A DNA stretch of 64,000 nt from Arthrobacter sp. zg-Y769 (GTDB lineage Bacteria; Actinomycetota; Actinomycetes; Actinomycetales; Micrococcaceae): assembly GCF_020907405.1 (NCBI RefSeq), contig NZ_JAJJOE010000016.1, positions 112,123 to 176,122 of the forward strand. Reading direction: 5' to 3'. The notes below the pieces were generated by a model. That model did no database searches. It was not told where the DNA came from and was given only the letters and a program-made list of their open reading frames with translations. Of the stretch, positions 62,093 through 64,000 are shown piece by piece; the stretch's first letter is position 1, and each line of letters opens with the position of its first letter. Both the position numbers and the translations under genes were made by a program.

Positions 62093-62104
62093 GGCCGGGG
62101 CTCC
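62078..62104. terminator. terminator overlapping the DUF4032 stop codon
   Basis: GGAGCCCCGGCC (62078-62089), loop TAA (62090-62092, the stop codon itself), GGCCGGGGCTCC (62093-62104). Twelve-bp perfect stem, no long T-tract, between convergent genes. Confidence 0.65.
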
Positions 62105-62125
62105 CTGGGCGGGGCGGGGAAGCGG

Positions 62126-62644
62126 TCAGTAGCTGGCACCGCTATCGGCCACGATCCCGATCAAGAGGAGAACGAAGAAGAGTAACCAGAAGAGGGTCCC
62201 CACCGCGCCGACGATAATGCCGATCACGGCCGGGACATTGGTCATTCCTGCATTGCGGGACTGGTTCAGGCCCACAATGCTCAGGACAAGGCCCACCACG
62301 GCGACCAAGAAGGACGTGATGAGGCCGGCGATGCCCATGGCTTGTCCGGGGTTCGGCCGCAGCTGCGGGTAGCTGTCCTGGCCGTAGGCGGGGTATCCCT
62401 GCGGCTGGCCGTAGGCGGGGTATCCCTGCGGCTGCCCGTAACCCGGGTAGCCGGCCTGCTGTCCGTAGGACGGGTACCCGGCCTGCTGGCCGTAGGACGG
62501 GTATGCGGTGTCATGCTTCTCATCCTGGGCACCAGAGTAGGACGGCTGTGCCGACGGTGACGGCGCAGCGTACTGGCCGTTGGCATTTTCGTCACCGGCT
62601 GCCGGGTCTGCAGCGGGCTGCCATTCTGGTCGGTTCTCTGACAC
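62126..62644 (-). CDS. Tyr/Gly/Pro-repeat membrane protein
   Basis: 172 residues from GTG 62644 (SENRPEWQPAADPAAGDENA), with GGGGGAA upstream; the frame is open to 62878 but that leader is rich in His/Arg and unsupported. A polar tail with repeats of the type GYPxYGQ (x5) is followed by two hydrophobic helices (AGLITSFLVAVVGLVLSIVGL and VPAVIGIIVGAVGTLFWLLFF), a DUF4190-like layout. Similar in style to the protein at 46521. Function unknown. Confidence 0.78.
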   Translation of the reverse strand: MSENRPEWQPAADPAAGDENANGQYAAPSPSAQPSYSGAQDEKHDTAYPSYGQQAGYPSYGQQAGYPGYGQPQGYPAYGQPQGYPAYGQDSYPQLRPNPGQAMGIAGLITSFLVAVVGLVLSIVGLNQSRNAGMTNVPAVIGIIVGAVGTLFWLLFFVLLLIGIVADSGASY

Positions 62645-62902
62645 GCGGATGTTCCCCCTGGGAAGAAGTGGTTTGCGTGGTTGGGACACTGGGTCCAGCA
62701 GCCACGCAGAAGTCATGTGACCTGGCTCAATCCTATACATCCTCAGGAACCGACGGCATCGCAGGCACATGGCCACGGCTGAGGCAGCAAAACGTGGTGA
62801 AAATCTCCTGTGATCTCCACGGCTTCCGGCAGCCGCGGCCGCCGCCGGAACCGTTAAATGGAACTGTAAGCTCAGCAAACATGCGGAAGGAAAACGCCCT
62901 AA

Positions 62903-64000
62903 ATGGTTGACCTACTGGCTAGCGCTTCCAACCGGGCAAGGCTTCGGGTGGTTCCCGTACATGAACCGCCGGCCGGCCGTGAGTGGTGGCGGTCTTCGGT
63001 GATCTACCAGATCTACCCTCGCTCGTTCCGTGACCTACGTGGTGACGGGGTCGGAGACCTGCCCGGCATCACCGCCGAACTGCCCGCCCTGGCCGAACTC
63101 GACATCGACGCCATCTGGCTCTCCCCGTTCTACCGCTCCCCGCAGAAGGACGCCGGCTACGACGTCGCCGACTACTGCTCCGTGGACCCTCTCTTCGGAA
63201 CCATGGAAGACTTCGACGCCCTCGTCGCCGAAGCCTCCCGACACAACATCCGCGTCATCGTGGACCTGGTCCCCAACCACTGCTCCGACCAGCATCCCCT
63301 CTTCCAGGCCGCACTGGCCTCCCCCGCCGGCTCCCCCGCCCGGGACATGTTCATCTTCCGCGACGGCACCGGCGAGAACGGCGGAAACCCGCCGAACAAC
63401 TGGCAGTCCCACTTCGGCGGCCCGGCCTGGACCCGCATCACCGAACCCGACGGCACCCCCGGACAGTGGTACCTGCACCTCTTCGATACCTCCCAGCCGG
63501 ACTTCAACTGGGACAGCCCGGCCGTGCACGCCGAGTTCGAAAAGATCCTGCGGTTCTGGCTCGACCGCGGCGTCGGCGGGTTCCGCGTGGACGTCGCCCA
63601 CGCGCTGATCAAGCAATCCGGGCTCCCGGACTGGGGCGGCCGGGCCGACGGGTCCTCCTCCGAAGGCTTCCCCGGCGAGGCAGCCCCGATGTTCGGCCAG
63701 CCCGGCATCCACGACATCTTCCGTTCCTGGCGGAAAATCCTGGACTCCTACGAAGGTGACCGGGTGCTCTGCGCCGAAGCGACGATCGACCCGGTGGACC
63801 GGCTCAGCGACTGGGTGCGTCCGGACGAAATGCACCAGACCTTCAACTTCGCCTACCTGCACCACCCCTGGCACGCCCCGGCGCTGCGGGAAGTCATCGA
63901 GTCCTCCCTGCACGCCTTCGACCGGGTCGGGGCACCAACCACGTGGGTGTTGTCCAACCACGACGTCGTCCGGCACACCAGCCGCTTCGGGCTGACCGGC
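62903..64000 (+). CDS. GH13 alpha-glucosidase (copy 2), cut by window edge
   Basis: ATG 62903 opens a frame running off the window (366 codons seen). The first ~25 codons (MVDLLASASNRARLRVVPVH) are unrelated to copy 1. From 62977 to 64000 the DNA matches 9766-10789 except four adjacent bases at 63037-63040, changing Asn43 of copy 1 (DLNGDG) to Arg (DLRGDG). The nucleophile Asp and acid/base Glu motifs (GFRVDVAH, CAEAT) and the final Asp motif LSNHD are all present. The 3' end is outside the window. Upstream lies 258 bp with no other gene; no CRE dyad like that of copy 1 was seen there. Confidence 0.88.
   Translation, partial: MVDLLASASNRARLRVVPVHEPPAGREWWRSSVIYQIYPRSFRDLRGDGVGDLPGITAELPALAELDIDAIWLSPFYRSPQKDAGYDVADYCSVDPLFGTMEDFDALVAEASRHNIRVIVDLVPNHCSDQHPLFQAALASPAGSPARDMFIFRDGTGENGGNPPNNWQSHFGGPAWTRITEPDGTPGQWYLHLFDTSQPDFNWDSPAVHAEFEKILRFWLDRGVGGFRVDVAHALIKQSGLPDWGGRADGSSSEGFPGEAAPMFGQPGIHDIFRSWRKILDSYEGDRVLCAEATIDPVDRLSDWVRPDEMHQTFNFAYLHHPWHAPALREVIESSLHAFDRVGAPTTWVLSNHDVVRHTSRFGLTG
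62977..64000 (+). repeat. 1,024-bp near-identical repeat, copy 2 of 9766-10789
   Basis: Same orientation, offset 53,211 bp from copy 1. The only difference found is GAAC (9826-9829) versus ACGT (63037-63040). The repeat begins inside the coding region, after the divergent leader, and may continue past the window. Confidence 0.9.

Overview
The window is high-GC chromosomal DNA with dense, often translationally coupled genes. It looks like an actinobacterium of the Micrococcaceae (Arthrobacter-like). This rests on the gene families present: a FemAB-type cross-bridge enzyme, a NhaA-DsbA fusion, OtsA/OtsB, a CYTH-CHAD protein, DUF4032 and DUF4259 proteins, and many GTG/TTG starts. The genus assignment is an inference. 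I see no rRNA, CRISPR array, prophage or insertion sequence, and there is one tRNA gene.

Layout. 0-5.5 kb: FemAB-type aminoacyltransferase, an MFS exporter linked to a CYTH-CHAD protein, and an aldo/keto reductase. 5.5-12.5 kb: a maltose/alpha-glucoside module (malE-malF-malG, divergent alpha-glucosidase, LacI regulator) with a CRE-like operator. 12.6-26.5 kb: housekeeping and small genes (DoxX, coiled-coil protein, ZapE, DUF1540, HNH nuclease, S4 protein, CoA-transferase, tyrosine phosphatase, NhaA-DsbA, two SDRs, CynX-like MFS, Pth2-like protein and several unknowns). 26.6-37.1 kb: a GNAT pseudogene, then an aromatic-acid catabolic island with a galD-ligJ-ligK operon, GntR regulator, DUF1932 dehydrogenase, type I extradiol (VOC) dioxygenase and an Ssu/Tau-type ABC importer. 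37.2-40.5 kb: Cds1-like PLP enzyme, PRISE-like reductase, quinone oxidoreductase. 41.6-46.4 kb: a nucleoside/ribose operon (nucleoside hydrolase, two tandem MFS paralogues, ribokinase). 46.5-48.5 kb: repeat-containing membrane protein, DUF4259 protein, histidine phosphatase. 48.6-55.7 kb: a polysaccharide locus (processive GT2, two beta-helix proteins, UDP-glucose dehydrogenase, and a third beta-helix protein facing back) ending at tRNA-Thr(UGU). 56-64 kb: a DsbA-like protein, otsA-otsB, a sugar ABC ATPase, a DUF4032 protein, a Tyr/Gly/Pro-rich membrane protein, and the 5' part of a second alpha-glucosidase cut by the window edge.

How it fits together. MalEFG has no local ATPase. The UgpC/MsiK-type ATPase beside otsAB, about 50 kb away, is the obvious candidate. 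The second alpha-glucosidase matches the first over 1,024 bp except for one 4-bp block, which replaces the Asn of the DxNxDG metal-site motif with Arg. In the aromatic island four promoters carry the identical 12-bp dyad ATTGTTGACAAT, defining a local GntR regulon. The genes could form a short route from a gallate-like catechol through 4-oxalomesaconate to pyruvate and oxaloacetate. The ring-cleaving enzyme would then be a VOC-fold enzyme instead of the LigB-fold enzymes known for this step. The GT2/Ugd/beta-helix locus looks like a compact system for making and modifying a uronic-acid polysaccharide. These last two are the best candidates for undescribed biology here.
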